DNA of 64,000 nt, from the NCBI GenBank assembly GCA_024195265.1, contig JAJLRJ010000010.1, positions 31,808,945 to 31,872,944 on the forward strand, given 5' to 3'. The notes under the pieces are model-generated. The model had not been told where the DNA came from and searched no databases. It was given only the letters and a program-made list of their open reading frames with translations. Positions 23,701-32,701 of the stretch are shown one piece after another; within the stretch, counting starts at the first letter, position 1, and the number at the start of each line of letters is the position of its first letter. The stretch comes from Dendrophyllia cribrosa (taxonomy: Eukaryota; Cnidaria; Anthozoa; Scleractinia; Dendrophylliidae). The position numbers and the translations under genes were made by a program.

Positions 23701-23992
23701 CAGTAAGGATGCGCATAAACAAATTAAGTCAATTTCTGGAGGTGAGGAGGTTTTCCATATTTTCCATCTTACTTCAGAACCAGGATTTATCGAAGTCTCG
23801 TTGGTCATCAAGTACACCCCTGATGTTGATGAAGCGAGCGTTTTGAGCCTTGGGTCACATACGGCCAGCAGCCCGGATGTTGAACCCAAGGGTGCAAAAA
23901 AGACCAAGAACTCTGCAGACAGTTTAATTGACGGTGTCATCAATCTTTGTTCACCAGTTCAAGTTTGCATCATGCCCAAAACCATACGATAG
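7692..23992 (+). CDS. INTS4: INTS4, Integrator complex subunit 4, complete 12-exon model (996 aa)
   Basis: Exons: 7692-8100, 8619-8686, 10067-10105, 10942-11127, 11213-11263, 12144-12232, 12429-12618, 14055-14590, 15570-15868, 18104-18891, 21174-21294, 23778-23992. All join in phase. INTS4 is the HEAT-repeat scaffold that binds the INTS9-INTS11 endonuclease in the nuclear Integrator complex, which cleaves snRNA and paused RNA polymerase II transcripts. Recognisable blocks are FLEQTLDKKLMSHL, SGACGAFVHGLEDE, FADMMNDEIESVR-like HEAT units, ELLSTHPFF and the C-terminal PVQVCIMPK. The ATG follows an in-frame TAG at 7653. Exon 11213-11263 is the least certain (weak acceptor), but its length restores the spacing of the human protein. 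The intron after 12618 starts with GC. Introns are packed with repeats. Confidence 0.93.
8753..8783. repeat. 31-base poly-C run in INTS4 intron 2
   Basis: An uninterrupted C run 67 bases after a splice donor. The opposite strand is a 31-base G run with G-quadruplex potential. The poly-glycine open frame on the minus strand here is only this run translated. Confidence 0.9.
8965..9372. repeat. Three tandem copies of a 136-bp unit
   Basis: TGGCTTTGATTCACATGCC recurs at 8965, 9101 and 9237, and the next unit would begin at 9373, so the period is exactly 136 bp. The three copies are almost identical to the eye, implying recent amplification inside INTS4 intron 2. No exon of INTS4 fits its phase. 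Confidence 0.95.
9404..9722. repeat. Minisatellite of about 31-34 bp with a palindromic core
   Basis: About ten units, each built around CATGGCCCATGAAATTC and CTTTTCTCATTTT. The core CATGGNCCATG is its own reverse complement, so each unit can form a small hairpin. It lies next to the 136-bp array in the same intron. Confidence 0.85.
11733..11895. mobile_element. MITE, PIF/Harbinger-like (TAA target duplication)
   Basis: Long TIRs GGGCCTGGTTGCACTACAGT and its near-perfect complement at the right end, flanked by TAA on both sides (11730-11732 and 11896-11898). A 3-bp TWA target duplication is typical of PIF/Harbinger. It is 163 bp, has no ORF, and lies in INTS4 intron 5. Confidence 0.8.
12619..12620 (+). 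other. GC splice donor of an INTS4 intron
   Basis: The exon ends CTCAAG and the intron begins GCAAGT, the classic sequence of GC-AG introns. The next exon (from 14055, AAGAGGAAAACT) continues the protein in phase: LMSHLK then KRKTEHEKRK, like the human LMSDLRRKRTAHERAKE. The nearby GT would put the following exon out of frame. Confidence 0.85.
12676..12709 (-). ncRNA. Hammerhead-ribozyme-like core in Penelope-like terminal sequence (candidate)
   Basis: Read on the minus strand: CTGATGA, then T, a GGGAG-TTGAA-CTCCC hairpin, then GAAAC, ATGTC and TGGATT. This is the order of a type I hammerhead (CUGANGA, stem II, GAAA, short stem III, UH cleavage site), and Penelope-like elements are known to carry such motifs. 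Against it: one extra T before stem II and only about two bases of stem I pairing. The right-arm copy (about 13472-13504, plus) has AAAAC instead of GAAAC. Activity is not established. Confidence 0.4.
13077..13235. mobile_element. MITE nested in the right Penelope-like arm (TGTTGTGGTTCAAATTTT ends)
   Basis: Ends TGTTGTGG...CCACAACA with pairing that continues through GGTTTAAAATTTTTTAAACC-like sequence. It interrupts the right arm between CACATATATA and CAAACACC. The left arm, read in reverse, has the uninterrupted sequence, which gives an empty site and a TATA (or TA) duplication. 159 bp. Confidence 0.8.
14606..14880 (-). mobile_element. SINE body, minus orientation (same family as 46975-47290)
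   Basis: Its reverse complement shares GACATCTGCAAA, GGTTAGACCTTCA, GTGGCTCGGATGACTAC and GTGCCATACAATGTTT-type blocks, in order, with the plus-strand SINE at 46975-47290. The tRNA head is not clear here. INTS4 intron 8. Confidence 0.7.
16003..16017. repeat. Poly-C run
   Basis: A run of about 15 C in INTS4 intron 9, followed by C-rich sequence to 16100 that resembles a degenerate genomic repeat (blocks like CCCCTCGATTTATTG). Confidence 0.7.
16190..16290. mobile_element. Small MITE with CATGGC..GCCATG ends
   Basis: CATGGCAGCCATGTTGGTGCA on the left is matched in reverse by TGCACCAACACGGCCGCCATG on the right around a short spacer. The exact outer ends are not resolved. Confidence 0.55.
17008..17546. 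mobile_element. Inverted-repeat element with ATTCTTGGTTTTCA ends and a central palindrome
   Basis: ATTCTTGGTTTTCA near 17014 is matched by TGAAAACCAAGAAT near 17532. Near its centre (about 17333-17376) is a strong palindrome around GTGCCCCTGAGTGGGGCAC, flanked by GGCCGCCATG and its near-complement. There is no ORF of note. INTS4 intron 9. Confidence 0.6.
19197..19915. mobile_element. TTAA-flanked MITE (GTGCACCTAAACCC family), long member
   Basis: Ends AATGCGCCTAATCCCC and GGGTTTAGGTGCAC, each next to TTAA (19193-19196 and 19916-19919). A 461-bp sibling at 25199-25659 has the same ends and also sits in TTAA. Inner sequences around TCAACTCAATGTACGTTGAA pair across the element. TTAA targets point to piggyBac-like or Kolobok-like transposases. 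INTS4 intron 10. Confidence 0.75.
20889..21112. mobile_element. TTAA-flanked MITE (AGGGATAGTATCACG ends)
   Basis: AGGGATAGTATCACGAGGT at the left is exactly reversed at the right, and TTAA flanks both ends (20885-20888 and 21113-21116). 224 bp, no coding capacity, ending 61 bp before an INTS4 exon. Confidence 0.85.
21324..22247. mobile_element. TIR element carrying a Crypton-like (DUF3504-type) gene fragment
   Basis: TIRs GGTTTGCAACCACGTGACAA plus GGCGGCCATGTTGGTGGTCA at the left, and their near-complement at the right. Inside on the minus strand is a frame with the N-terminal region of KIAA1958/ZMYM/QRICH1-like proteins (separate feature). Cryptons themselves have no TIRs, so the fragment is probably a passenger. 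No clear target duplication. INTS4 intron 11. Confidence 0.7.
21430..22018 (-). pseudogene. Crypton/DUF3504-like protein fragment, frameshifted
   Basis: The frame 21810-21430 contains LNNLLERFYAEVKNKH, YEPESLKIMITALDRHLKDK, REFSSFKQVLEEKA and RGKRPNKARQLSEDEE. These are the order and spacing of the conserved region N-terminal to the recombinase-derived domain in KIAA1958/ZMYM-type proteins, which descend from Crypton tyrosine recombinases. An upstream frame (to 22018) has SRFSFATATTIEQLKNSSKN and joins only through a frameshift near 21818. The catalytic recombinase part is absent. Non-functional by inference. Confidence 0.65.
22409..22783. mobile_element. TIR element containing a split tRNA-like module
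   Basis: TIRs run GGTAGAGTCTAG, AGCTCAGAAGGAGGTCGGAC, ATTGAGA and inverted at the right end. Inside is a tRNA-like stretch (about 22548-22665: GGTGGTACTGTGGTACGGTA then GTCACAGGTTCAATCCTGA) interrupted by a 42-bp palindrome at 22578-22619. A relative at 25094-25740 shares the ends but lacks the tRNA-like part. Confidence 0.7.
22578..22619. mobile_element. 42-bp TAA-flanked palindrome, minimal MITE
   Basis: GGGCGCTTTCCATTTGTCAG, two bases, then CTGACAAATGGTAAGCGCCC: two inverted ends with almost nothing between them, flanked by TAA on both sides (22575-22577 and 22620-22622). This matches a PIF/Harbinger-like element reduced to its TIRs. Confidence 0.75.
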
Positions 23993-24241
23993 CGACAGCG
24001 CTTAATAACGCTAAACTGTCAGCTGTGCGAAACGCGGACGACCGCGCGGGAACCGGCGCCGACTGTGGAGATTACTTAAAACGGCCGGCATTTATTGGGT
24101 TTTCCTGTTAAGCACCGCGTTGCGTGGTTAAGGAAACTCTTTATTTTGTTTTCATCGATGAAAAGGTGAAATTTTGGCTTAAAAAACTGACTCATTACTC
24201 ATGCGCGGAGCGGCTTGAGTTAAGGTTTGCCCTCCGTTTTT

Positions 24242-24832
24242 AACCCGTGAATACGCGCAAGCGTAATGAACGGGTTATCGGTAACGGTGGCTAATTCACT
24301 CACTCACTCGCTCACTCCTTCCATCAGCTGTAAACTTGTCACGTAATGCTTTGTTACGAGTGTGTTTCGTAACAAGAGCAACGGGAATCAGCGATAACAA
24401 TAACAAATTTGTTGTAAACGAATATAAACTACAATAAGCTAAAGATGTTTCGCATTTGGAGTCTTTAATGCAACGTTGAAATCGCGGTAAAAGGATTTTT
24501 CAACCGAGACACGCGTTTTGATCTGTATCTACCTTGAAATAATAAAATTTAACAATGAAAATGATGAGTCCGATATAGCTCAGTTGTGTAACTGTTTCTC
24601 TTCCAGCCGGGAAGATGCTGGTTCAAATCGTGGTTGTGACGCCTTCTTTTTTTCTTTCTCTTTTTTGTTTCTTCTTCGGACTGGACATTATGAAAGTGAT
24701 GTAGTTTTTTTTTTTTGCGTTCGTCAAAAATCCTTACATTAAATTTAAAAACAAATATCGAACCGTGTCAGTGTGAAAACATAAGCTTACCGCGATATTG
24801 CGTTACGCGTTAGCATTTCTTATTCACGGGTT
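24242..24832. mobile_element. TIR element with internal tRNA-like module (AACCCGTGAATA ends)
   Basis: AACCCGTGAATA at the left is matched by TATTCACGGGTT at the right. Inside, 24568-24640 reads as a tRNA-like module: TATAGCTCAGTTG (A box) and TGCTGGTTCAAATCG (B box). Short direct repeats (ATGCGCGGAGC..GAGTTAA and ATGCGCGAAGC..GAGTTAA) lie just outside. A larger relative runs in reverse at 54556-55770. Confidence 0.65.
24568..24640 (+). repeat. tRNA-like module (Pol III A and B boxes)
   Basis: GATATAGCTCAGTTGTGTAA, a short hairpin TTCCAGCCGGGAAG, then GCTGGTTCAAATCGTGG. Box spacing is close to that of a tRNA, but acceptor and anticodon arms are imperfect and it sits inside a repeat. I call it tRNA-derived (SINE-like), not a functional tRNA gene. 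Confidence 0.55.
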
Positions 24833-25093
24833 GGCTCTTTGGAGCCTTTGATTCTTTTTATTAATCATGCGCGAAGCTGCGTGAGTTAAAATTTGCCCCC
24901 CATTTTTTCTTTGTCACGATTTTGCATGCAAATTTATGCACGCACATTTCAGTTTCATTATTTCCAGGCTTCCTCTTTTTCCTTGGTCAACACAGTACAT
25001 ATTTGACTTACGGTTTTCAGGAATGACGTAAAACAACGTTATAAAAGCGAAACACCGTCACGCCGCCAATCCCCAACTCCCAAGGTCAAGCCC

Positions 25094-25740
25094 AAATCAT
25101 ATCGTGCAGAAGGACGTCTGACACCTTATTGAGACTTCTATAACGGAGTAACTGGTTAGCTTTCAGTTGAGGTTAGGGGTAGCAGTTTATATAGTTAAAG
25201 TGCACCTAAACCCAAAATTGTGTTTTCTCTTAATCAACTCTATGTACGTTGAAAAGTTGAATAGTTAAATATTTCTTGTTTTTAACGTTGCGTTAGTGAA
25301 TTACAGAGGTTTGAATTTACAAAATGTAAATAAGATGACGTCAAATCAAGAATCGTTTATTATACAACTACTTGTTTCCACTTCCAAGTAATATTTTTTT
25401 TACAAATCAATTGACTATAAACAGTTTTTATTAGTATTTCTTAAATTTATTATCCTTAAGCTGTGAACTGCGTATTGTAAATTGAAGTAGAAATAATGGT
25501 AAAGTCTTGATTTGACGTCATCTAATTAGCATTTTGTAAATTCAGATCTCTCTCTATAACTCACTAACGCGACGTTAAAAACAAGAAATATTTCACTATT
25601 CGACTTTTCAACGTACATTGAATTGATTAAAAGGAAAAAATATGGGGGTTAGGTGCACTTTAAATTTAGGACTAAGTGTCGACATTACGTTATATAAGTC
25701 TCAATAAGGTGTCCGACGTCCTTCTGGACGGTATGATTTA
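25094..25740. mobile_element. TIR element (AAATCATA..CAGAAGGACGTC ends) interrupted by a nested MITE
   Basis: Outer TIRs AAATCATATCGTGCAGAAGG and ACACCTTATTGAGACTT are mirrored at the right end. It is related to 22409-22783. At 25199-25659 a TTAA-flanked MITE is inserted. Confidence 0.75.
25199..25659. mobile_element. Nested TTAA-flanked MITE (AGTGCACCTAAACCC ends)
   Basis: Ends AGTGCACCTAAACCC and GGTTAGGTGCACT, with TTAA on both sides (25195-25198 and 25660-25663). It is a sibling of 19197-19915. Confidence 0.85.
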
Positions 25741-25818
25741 GGCACAACCAACTCCCACCCCACCCCACAACCACAAGAGCTACTTGAAAGTTACCGCCCA
25801 ATAATTGCATTTTATTTA

Positions 25819-26251
25819 AGCCTGGTTTCCATATAACCGTAACTACCCCGTAACTGCCGTAAGCGAGCCCCCGGTAGCACTGCGGCAGTGACCGGGATGC
25901 TACCGTATAAATACCGCCGGCAGCCGCAGTTGTGTGTTTCCATTTGTGACCGCATGACCGTGACGAGCTTTTAGCGCGGAAATGGCTGCGATTTGATTGG
26001 ACAGTTCTAATCATGCGTTGTCATAAAAACAATGCAACTCCCCCGGGTTGTCGCCGGTTCCCGCCGGCATGTGTTTCCATTAAAATCTTATCAAGCCTGC
26101 GGTGCCGTAAAGCCGGGTAAAGTTGAACTCAACTCAACTTTCCGGCACAGGGGACATCGTGCCGCCGGTGTGCCGCCGGTGTGCCCCAGTGCTACCGCCG
26201 GTTCGGCTTACGGCAGTTACGGGGTAGTTACGGTTATATGGAAACCAGGCT
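25819..26251. mobile_element. MITE, PIF/Harbinger-like (TTA duplication)
   Basis: TIRs AGCCTGGTTTCCATATAACC and GTAACTACCCCGTAACTGCC are mirrored at the right end, with TTA on both flanks. The interior is rich in CCGCCGG motifs. 433 bp, non-coding. Confidence 0.85.
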
Positions 26252-26802
26252 TTAGTCTTTTACCAAAAATCTACATAACAATTTAATCCCAACTTTCGTG
26301 GCAGTTTACACGTAGGAATGCTTGTCATGTCTTTGTTATTGGTTAACTGTGAGAATAAAAAGCAAAGCAAAAGTATTTCCACGTAAATTTTTCTTTCCGA
26401 TGCTTCCTTCGCCCACGCATTTAGTGGTATATTTTTTAGTTCATTCCAGTTTTCGTTTCATTTGCTGTTTCTGTCCGTGTTATGTCGTCTGTACCTCCGT
26501 CTCCGTCAACGTCTTCTTCTGTCCCTTCGTCTGCACATGTACCTGCCATGTCCTCCTCCTGTCGGCCGTTAAATGTCCCAGGCCTGAGTGCTGCAACGTC
26601 TAGGTAAAGTCAAACCAGAAATACCAAAACTCGCTAAAATGCCGTTTAGAAGCCATAAAGCCGCCAAGAAACAACAGACAGACAGACATTATTTGATGAG
26701 GTATGAACACTTTAATGGCTGTTTATTTATAATTTTGATATTTTATCAAACTCACGATAAAATCCCATACAAATCCTTATATTTTTGTCGTCGAGGATTC
26801 CT

Positions 26803-27500
26803 GTTGTGAGCCTCGGCTCCCTGTGGCATCATTGCGCCAGAACTCATGCTTTTCTGGTAGCTATCTTCCCATTCAAAACATTATTAGCCCTAACTTACGC
26901 CAGGACGCACAAATATACCGTTAATCAAGCAGTGCACGAGACCTCGCTGGACGATAAAACTACGTCAACAGGAACGGTGATAGATTGGTTTAACTATTGC
27001 CGGGAGGTTTGTTCCTGCAGAATCATGCAACATCATGCGGCTCAAATAGGCGGACCTTGGCAAGATGAAGTACCACAGAGGTCGCTACATCGAAGGACAG
27101 TGGGTCTTTGGCGGCATTTGCCGCCAAACGAAGGCCTGCTTCCTTGTTCCGGTAGAGCACAGGAATAAAGATACTCCTTTGCCCATTATACGCGCTCATA
27201 TATTGCTAGGAACCAGCGTGATGAGTGACAAGTCGAGAGCTTATGATTGCCTACAAGACGAGGGCTATCAGCATCTCACAGTAAACCACAGCCTAAACTT
27301 CGCAGACCCAGAGACAGGTGCTCACACGCAGGGAGTCGAGAATACATATATGGTGGGGAGTTAAGCGAGGTCTGCCCCGTACAGGAATATCCAAAGATCT
27401 CTTAGAGCGCTATCTACATGAGTTTTTGTGATGCAAGCATTTTGGAGAGGATCCCTTGGAAACATTATCAAGCATATTGCTGAACTTTACGAGGTACACA
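26803..27500 (+). pseudogene. Merlin / IS1595-like (ISXO2-type) transposase, broken
   Basis: One frame holds KYTVNQAVHETSLDDKTTS and VIDWFNYCREVC; a second holds YHRGRYIEGQWVFGGICRQT, VPVEHRNKDTPLPII, SDKSRAYDCLQDEGYQHLTV and NHSLNFADPETGAHTQGVEN; a third holds GVKRGLPRTGISKDLLERYL. This is the core of the DDE transposase of Merlin elements, kin of bacterial IS1595/IS1016. The stretch that should carry the first catalytic Asp (between IGGP and KMKYHRGR) is deleted, and there are further frameshifts and stops. TIRs were not found. Confidence 0.8.
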
Positions 27501-27808
27501 AAGACCCGCAAAGAGTTTCGCGAAGCAATCTATGGGCCATTCGTGATTTCATTTCGTGAAGGAGAAAACAATACATCAAGTAAAGATTCATCGCATCGCA
27601 AGGAGGAAAGCGGAGAAAAAAAAAACAACAAGAACGGTGAGTGGCAATTTATTTCTGACGGGTCAATTAATACACACAGTTTCCCTTACCCCCAGATTTA
27701 AAAGCTAACCTTTCGCGTAAAACGCATTATTGTCAATATTTCCATTCGCGTTAGAAATCGAAAAAAACGGAAAACAGCGAAATTTTTTATGAATTTCGAA
27801 AAGACTTA

Positions 27809-28243
27809 GGCCCCGTCCACACGTACATACGTTTACGTTCGTAAACGCATATTTTTTATGCGTTTAGGCCTCCCGTCCACACGTAAACGATGAAAACGGT
27901 CACCATAAACGGATATTTTCGAAAACGCTCTCCAAAGTGGATATTTTCGAAAACGTCGTTTACCCGTTTGCGTGTGGACAACGTAAACGGATATTTTCGT
28001 AAACGCTAATGTCACAGATTCGGACCCAGTCCACAAATAAAGAAAATAGAGCAGATATCCAATATGGCGGACGGTATGACGCATTCTCAATGCAGATTTG
28101 AAGCGTTTACGTATCGTCTTAGCGTTTACGTGTAAACAGGTGAAAACGATTCGTAAACGATGGCTGGCTTCGTGTGGACGGGAGCGTTTTAGATAAGAAA
28201 ATATGCGTTTACGAACGTAAACGTATACGTGTGGACGGGGGCC
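27809..28243. mobile_element. TTA-flanked MITE with internal GGATATTTTCGAAAACG repeats
   Basis: Ends GGCCCCGTCCACACGTA and TACGTGTGGACGGGGGCC, with TTA on both sides. Inside, a 17-base motif GGATATTTTCGAAAACG recurs in variants. 435 bp, non-coding. Confidence 0.85.
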
Positions 28244-29202
28244 TTAGAAAAACTTGTATGATATATGCTATTCCCAAAGGCGGTCTATTGTCTTGGCTGT
28301 TGTTCTCCTTTGTAATGGAGCGTATACATAATAAATGTAAGAAACTAACCTCTTTGTGCAAGTACCAAGGGTTTGAAAGGATATATTTTCCATTTTCCAC
28401 TTCATTGATCTCCCCGCGTGTATATTTTAAAACTGAATATTTCAAACAACAATCACATAAACAGTTTGCGTTTTCGTTACAATGAAAACGATATCGAAAA
28501 GATGACAACTCGACGTAAAAGTTCGACATTTCATTGCTTGATTTACCTGGAGAGACCAATCGACCCTTGGTAACCTGGACCTTTTAACATTAGAAAATGT
28601 TTAAAAATTGTTTTCCATGGCTTGGTTATGAAAATAACTTAGGTTAATTTTACCGGGGTAAAATCGGTTACACGTAGAAAACCACTGTACCCAGGTAAAT
28701 TTGCTGTTTACCAATAAAGTAAACGTTAACTCGTAAAACCACAGCTCAGCAATATCGCTTGTGTGTGTATAGACGTGTGTGTAGACTATCGCATGTCAAC
28801 ATCAGCTTAATGCTGCCGGTAACTGACCTGCTTCACCAAATAAATTATGCATGTATGTAAACATGTGCGTGTAATCATGCCGTGACTGGCGGAACCTAAA
28901 CTCACACCTCACTGCTTGTCAGCGTGAACCAATTTGTTGCTAAGCGCCAGCTGGTGCTATTCATGTGAATCAATTGTGGTTTGCGCATCATTAGAATTCA
29001 AAGTGAAATTGCGAGAGTTCGCGTGCAGCCATGAAATTATTTCATTGAAATTACACCTGAAAAGGCGTATCTTCAACCTCCCTTCGGTCTCCACAAGGAT
29101 AATCAACAGGAACTTTCAAGTTTGTTCTATCGGCAAATACGTATTCAATCTGTCTTCGGCCAAGCGACGTCCACACGAACAGATTTCAACTTGTTCATCA
29201 AC

Positions 29203-30291
29203 ATGTTGATCAAAAGGCTTATCGTAAAAAGAGTCGCGTGCTATTTACTTGCTATTGCAATGTTTGGTTATTTTGGTTGGTGCATCTTCGCCCCCAGTAA
29301 GCAAGCTACTTCTTCTTCGTCTTCTTCTTTTTCTTCTTCTTCTTCTTCTTCTCTGCTGACGTCTGTATCCGATTTGGAAGCAGTAGCGCGGAAATTAAAT
29401 TTACAAGCATTGGAACAAGCGAAACGAGCGGAACGACTGCTGGTCGAACAACGAAAGAAGGAATCATTCAAGACAACTTACATGCGATTGCACAACACGA
29501 CACACCCCAATGGACACAACACCACTCTTATTACGACGATAAACTGTTCGAAGCCTTACTTTCTTCTCATTCTGGTCTCATCGGCTCCTTCCAATATCGA
29601 AAGAAGGAGAGGCATCCGTCAAACTTGGGGGGTTGACACTGCTTTAAAACCGGCTCGATGGAAGACTGTGTTTCTTGTTGCTCAATCGCGAAATCAAAGC
29701 GTATCGGATTTATTGCTACGGGAAGATGAAACCTTCGGAGATCTTGTGCGCGCAGACTACTTCGATGATTACTGGAATCAAACCCTGAAAATACAAATGG
29801 GCTTGGAATGGGCTGCCAAACATTGCAAATTCTCCTTTCTGTTAAAAATAGACGATGATGTTTTTGTAAACCCGAGAGCGTTACTTTCAAATTTAAGTGA
29901 GCCAAGCATGCCTCGCGAAAAACTATACATGGGACTGCTTTGGGTAAAACTTCCAGTTCGGAGATATAAAGGTGACAAATGGGAAGTAACCAAAAAGGAA
30001 TATGAACCCGACTTTTACCCAGACTATTGCCCAGGATTTGGCTTTGTCTTATCCTCTGATGTCGTACATTTATTTGTAGATTTATTTGACGCTGTAGAGC
30101 CATTCAGAATTGATGATGTTTACGTTGGTATGCTTGCGAAACGGGCTGGTGTGAATGGCACACATAATGGCGCGTTTATAGAGAAACCGTATCCGCCTGC
30201 CGTTCCTTGCACTCTGAATAAAAACAGAACTATGATATGGCATGGCATAACAGGAGATTGTCTGTTCAAACTTTTTCGCGATTCGTTTTAA
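29203..30291 (+). CDS. Beta-1,3-galactosyltransferase-like (GT31) protein, intronless, copy 1 (362 aa)
   Basis: A Golgi type II membrane enzyme of family GT31 that transfers galactose or GlcNAc to glycans. Order: short basic tail MLIKRLIVKR; signal anchor about residues 12-31; serine-rich stalk from TCT repeats; RRRGIRQTWG motif; FLLKIDDDVFVNPRALL with the metal-binding DDD; YPDYCPGFGFVLSSD; RIDDVYVG (the usual E of EDVYVG is I-D-D here). Several N-glycosylation sequons. I chose ATG 29203 over 29122 because it puts the anchor close to the N-terminus, normal for the family. Donor and acceptor cannot be predicted. The copy at 36597 differs by few residues, including a missing RAE near the coiled stalk. 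Confidence 0.9.
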   Translation: MLIKRLIVKRVACYLLAIAMFGYFGWCIFAPSKQATSSSSSSFSSSSSSSLLTSVSDLEAVARKLNLQALEQAKRAERLLVEQRKKESFKTTYMRLHNTTHPNGHNTTLITTINCSKPYFLLILVSSAPSNIERRRGIRQTWGVDTALKPARWKTVFLVAQSRNQSVSDLLLREDETFGDLVRADYFDDYWNQTLKIQMGLEWAAKHCKFSFLLKIDDDVFVNPRALLSNLSEPSMPREKLYMGLLWVKLPVRRYKGDKWEVTKKEYEPDFYPDYCPGFGFVLSSDVVHLFVDLFDAVEPFRIDDVYVGMLAKRAGVNGTHNGAFIEKPYPPAVPCTLNKNRTMIWHGITGDCLFKLFRDSF

Positions 30292-31796
30292 TTTCAAATC
30301 GGTGGTGGAGCGAGTATAGAATGTAAGGCCACGTATTGGTAACCGGTCATTTGGTCCCTCAACAGAAATGTGTTGCGCGAAAGGAAATTGGAGTATATGG
30401 TATATTTCTCTCCCATCCAGGGGCGGAGAGAAGGAATACTTTCAGTTGCAACATCGGATTGTAACACTTCATATAAATGAAAAATGACTACAGGAAGGCT
30501 GTCACTGTAGCATTCAGGAAGTACACAAAACACGATGGTAACGGATTCAACCACGCCACAACACAATACTTTAATGCAACATGGCCGCCATGTCCTAATT
30601 CATACGCCCCACATCATGTAGACCTACACGAAGTATCTAGATGTGAATAGTTCATGTAAGTTCGCACGAAGTATCCTACAGTCACTTGACAGTTAAATGA
30701 AACTATATCAGTAATATGTCGTTCCGCAAAATCGAGTAATTGTAAAAATCTTTGTGTCGACCAACAATTTCTTGCCTGGCGGCTAAAATGACAGGGGTGA
30801 TACCAGAATCTCGTTTGACGGGGTGGCTTAAATATATTACCCATTAGAGGTACCAGATTTCAACAACACAAGATATAATCTGTCATATTTTTTTAGGCGA
30901 TATACCCTAAAAGGTAACGTGATTATTCTAACCGTGGTCATTTTATATTTCAGCACGCTAAGCGGTACCAATCTACAAATTTTGACCCCTAAAAGGTACG
31001 ACGAGCACTCCCGCCTGTTCATATTGCGCAAATGGAAATTGGATCATACAGCATATCTTTCTTTCTTAAAGCGTGTTGTTAGTTGGAGTATACATGTATG
31101 TATATTCCTCGTTTTCAAAGCGTGTTTAGCCTGGTTTTTACACTTGCGACATAAGCGGAAGCATAATAGACCTCTTTAGCTTGTATGTTTTGTTTTCCCA
31201 ATGTAGATCATGTGATGTTACCCTAGAGAACTATTTCTTTCAAATTTTGTTTTCTTCACGTGCGTATGTATGCAAAAGACAAAGGACAAATTCCCTTGAG
31301 AACATCACATGGCCTTGTCGGGAAAACAAAACATACCGTATTTTCTCGATTAAACGCCTGGCCCGCAATAAACGCCGGGTATAATGGAGGAAGTTGTAAG
31401 TAAGCCCCTGAAACGTTTATTTGTGGTATAACAAACTTAAGATTTAAGGGCAAGGTACACGGCTGCCAAGAAAAACGAATAATAACCCTTTCTTAAAAAA
31501 TGACGGGCGAAAAAAAAACTGCTGATTCGAGTTTGAAAAAAAAGAGCTAAAGAGATCTATAGCGCTTATGCGGTCCAGTGAAAACGGACCATACATAAGC
31601 ATAAGAATCAATCATTGCTTTGTCAATGTTCCAGTTTTGACGAAAATTCTTTTTCTTATCAGTGTCGCTAGTGAAAACCAGGCTTTACGCGAAGGAGTAT
31701 ATGTATATACCTCATTCTAAAAGCGTGTTTATTAAATGTCTTGCAATTTGGGAAATAGGACTGGCAACCTATGTATTTGGTGGCTCGGTCGTTGAT

Positions 31797-32129
31797 GAAA
31801 AGAAAGAGAAATAATATGCGTTTAATGGTTCGGTAGCCTTGATGTAAAGAACGAGAAATAATATGCGTTTGATTGTTCGGTAGCTTTGATGTAAAGAACG
31901 AGAAATAATATGCGTTTGATGAAAAGAACGAGAAATAATATGCGTTTGATGGTACGGTAGCCTTGATGTAAAGAACGAGAAATTATATGCGTTTGATGGT
32001 TCGGTAGCCTTGATGTAGAGAACGAGAAATAATATGCGTTTGATGGTTCGGTTGCCTTGATGAAAAGAACGAGAAATAATATGCGTTTGATGGTTCGGTA
32101 GCCTTGATGTAAAGAACGATAAATTATAC
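31797..32129. repeat. 47-bp minisatellite, copy 1
   Basis: Units of the form AAAGAACGAGAAATAATATG, CGTTTGATGGTTCGGTAGCC, TTGATGT, about seven including one shortened 30-base unit. The partner array in copy 2 is longer (39562-39927), so the arrays changed size after duplication. Confidence 0.85.
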
Positions 32130-32701
32130 GCGCTTCACTCTATTGGGACTACGTATTTGGTGGCTAGTTTGTATCCAGGAGTTTAGCGTTGGTATCTAAT
32201 ATATTATATATCTCGAGCGGAATGACGGAGGTAACGGTTAAGGCGTGAACCTTGAAGCTTTGTAAGAAATAGAAGTGTTGAAGAAGAAAAATCATACTTT
32301 TCCTTCAATGAATATCAAACGTCGGGTTTTTTGAATGGTATTACATCGTACTTTTCTTGAACACGATTTAATACTATACAATCATGTATTTTGAGGACCG
32401 TTAAGACAGGCGGTTTTTGATGTGAACTTTGCAGATATCAGTGCCTATGTCAGAAACTACCCGCTAACCAGCTGCGATTTGTATTGATATGGTTGTAATA
32501 AAGGATGTGTCACTTTGCGACAGAATGTTTTTTTGCGATATACCCATGGTTCATAATTTCAAATGACATCGCGCGTAGGAATTTTATTTATTTAATTATT
32601 TTACCAACTGAGTTGATAAATTGGCCACTGAAAGACCTTTATCAGACGAGGTTCGCTTGCACTCAAAACCTCAGCTTTTGAATGTCTCTACGTCGGCCAA
32701 T

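Larger units (their letters stand above)
23993..28678. other. Gene-free repeat field between INTS4 and the duplicated GT31 locus
   Basis: 4.7 kb holding a tRNA-module TIR element (24242-24832), a nested pair of MITEs (25094-25740), a PIF/Harbinger-like MITE (25819-26251), a decayed Merlin transposase (26803-27500) and another TTA-flanked MITE (27809-28243). No host gene is recognised. Confidence 0.7.

Noticed and set aside
23687..23777. Starting the last INTS4 exon at ATG 23687
   Set aside because: The acceptor TTACTTCAG at 23769-23777 restores phase with the previous exon (GWS then EPGFIEVSLVIKY), matching the human order. The upstream frame is intronic.
24568..24640. A tRNA gene
   Set aside because: A and B boxes are present, but the acceptor and anticodon arms do not pair convincingly and it lies inside a TIR element; kept only as a tRNA-like module.
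28934..29209. 91-aa open frame just upstream of GT31 copy 1, conserved in copy 2 (36328-36621)
   Set aside because: It overlaps the GT31 start in another frame and is probably leader sequence. Conservation between young duplicates is not evidence of selection.
29567..30297. Long minus-strand open frames opposite the GT31 gene (178, 71 and 71 aa), repeated at 37027-37679
   Set aside because: They are antisense shadows of the GT31 coding sequence. They recur only because the locus is duplicated, and they have no domain pattern.
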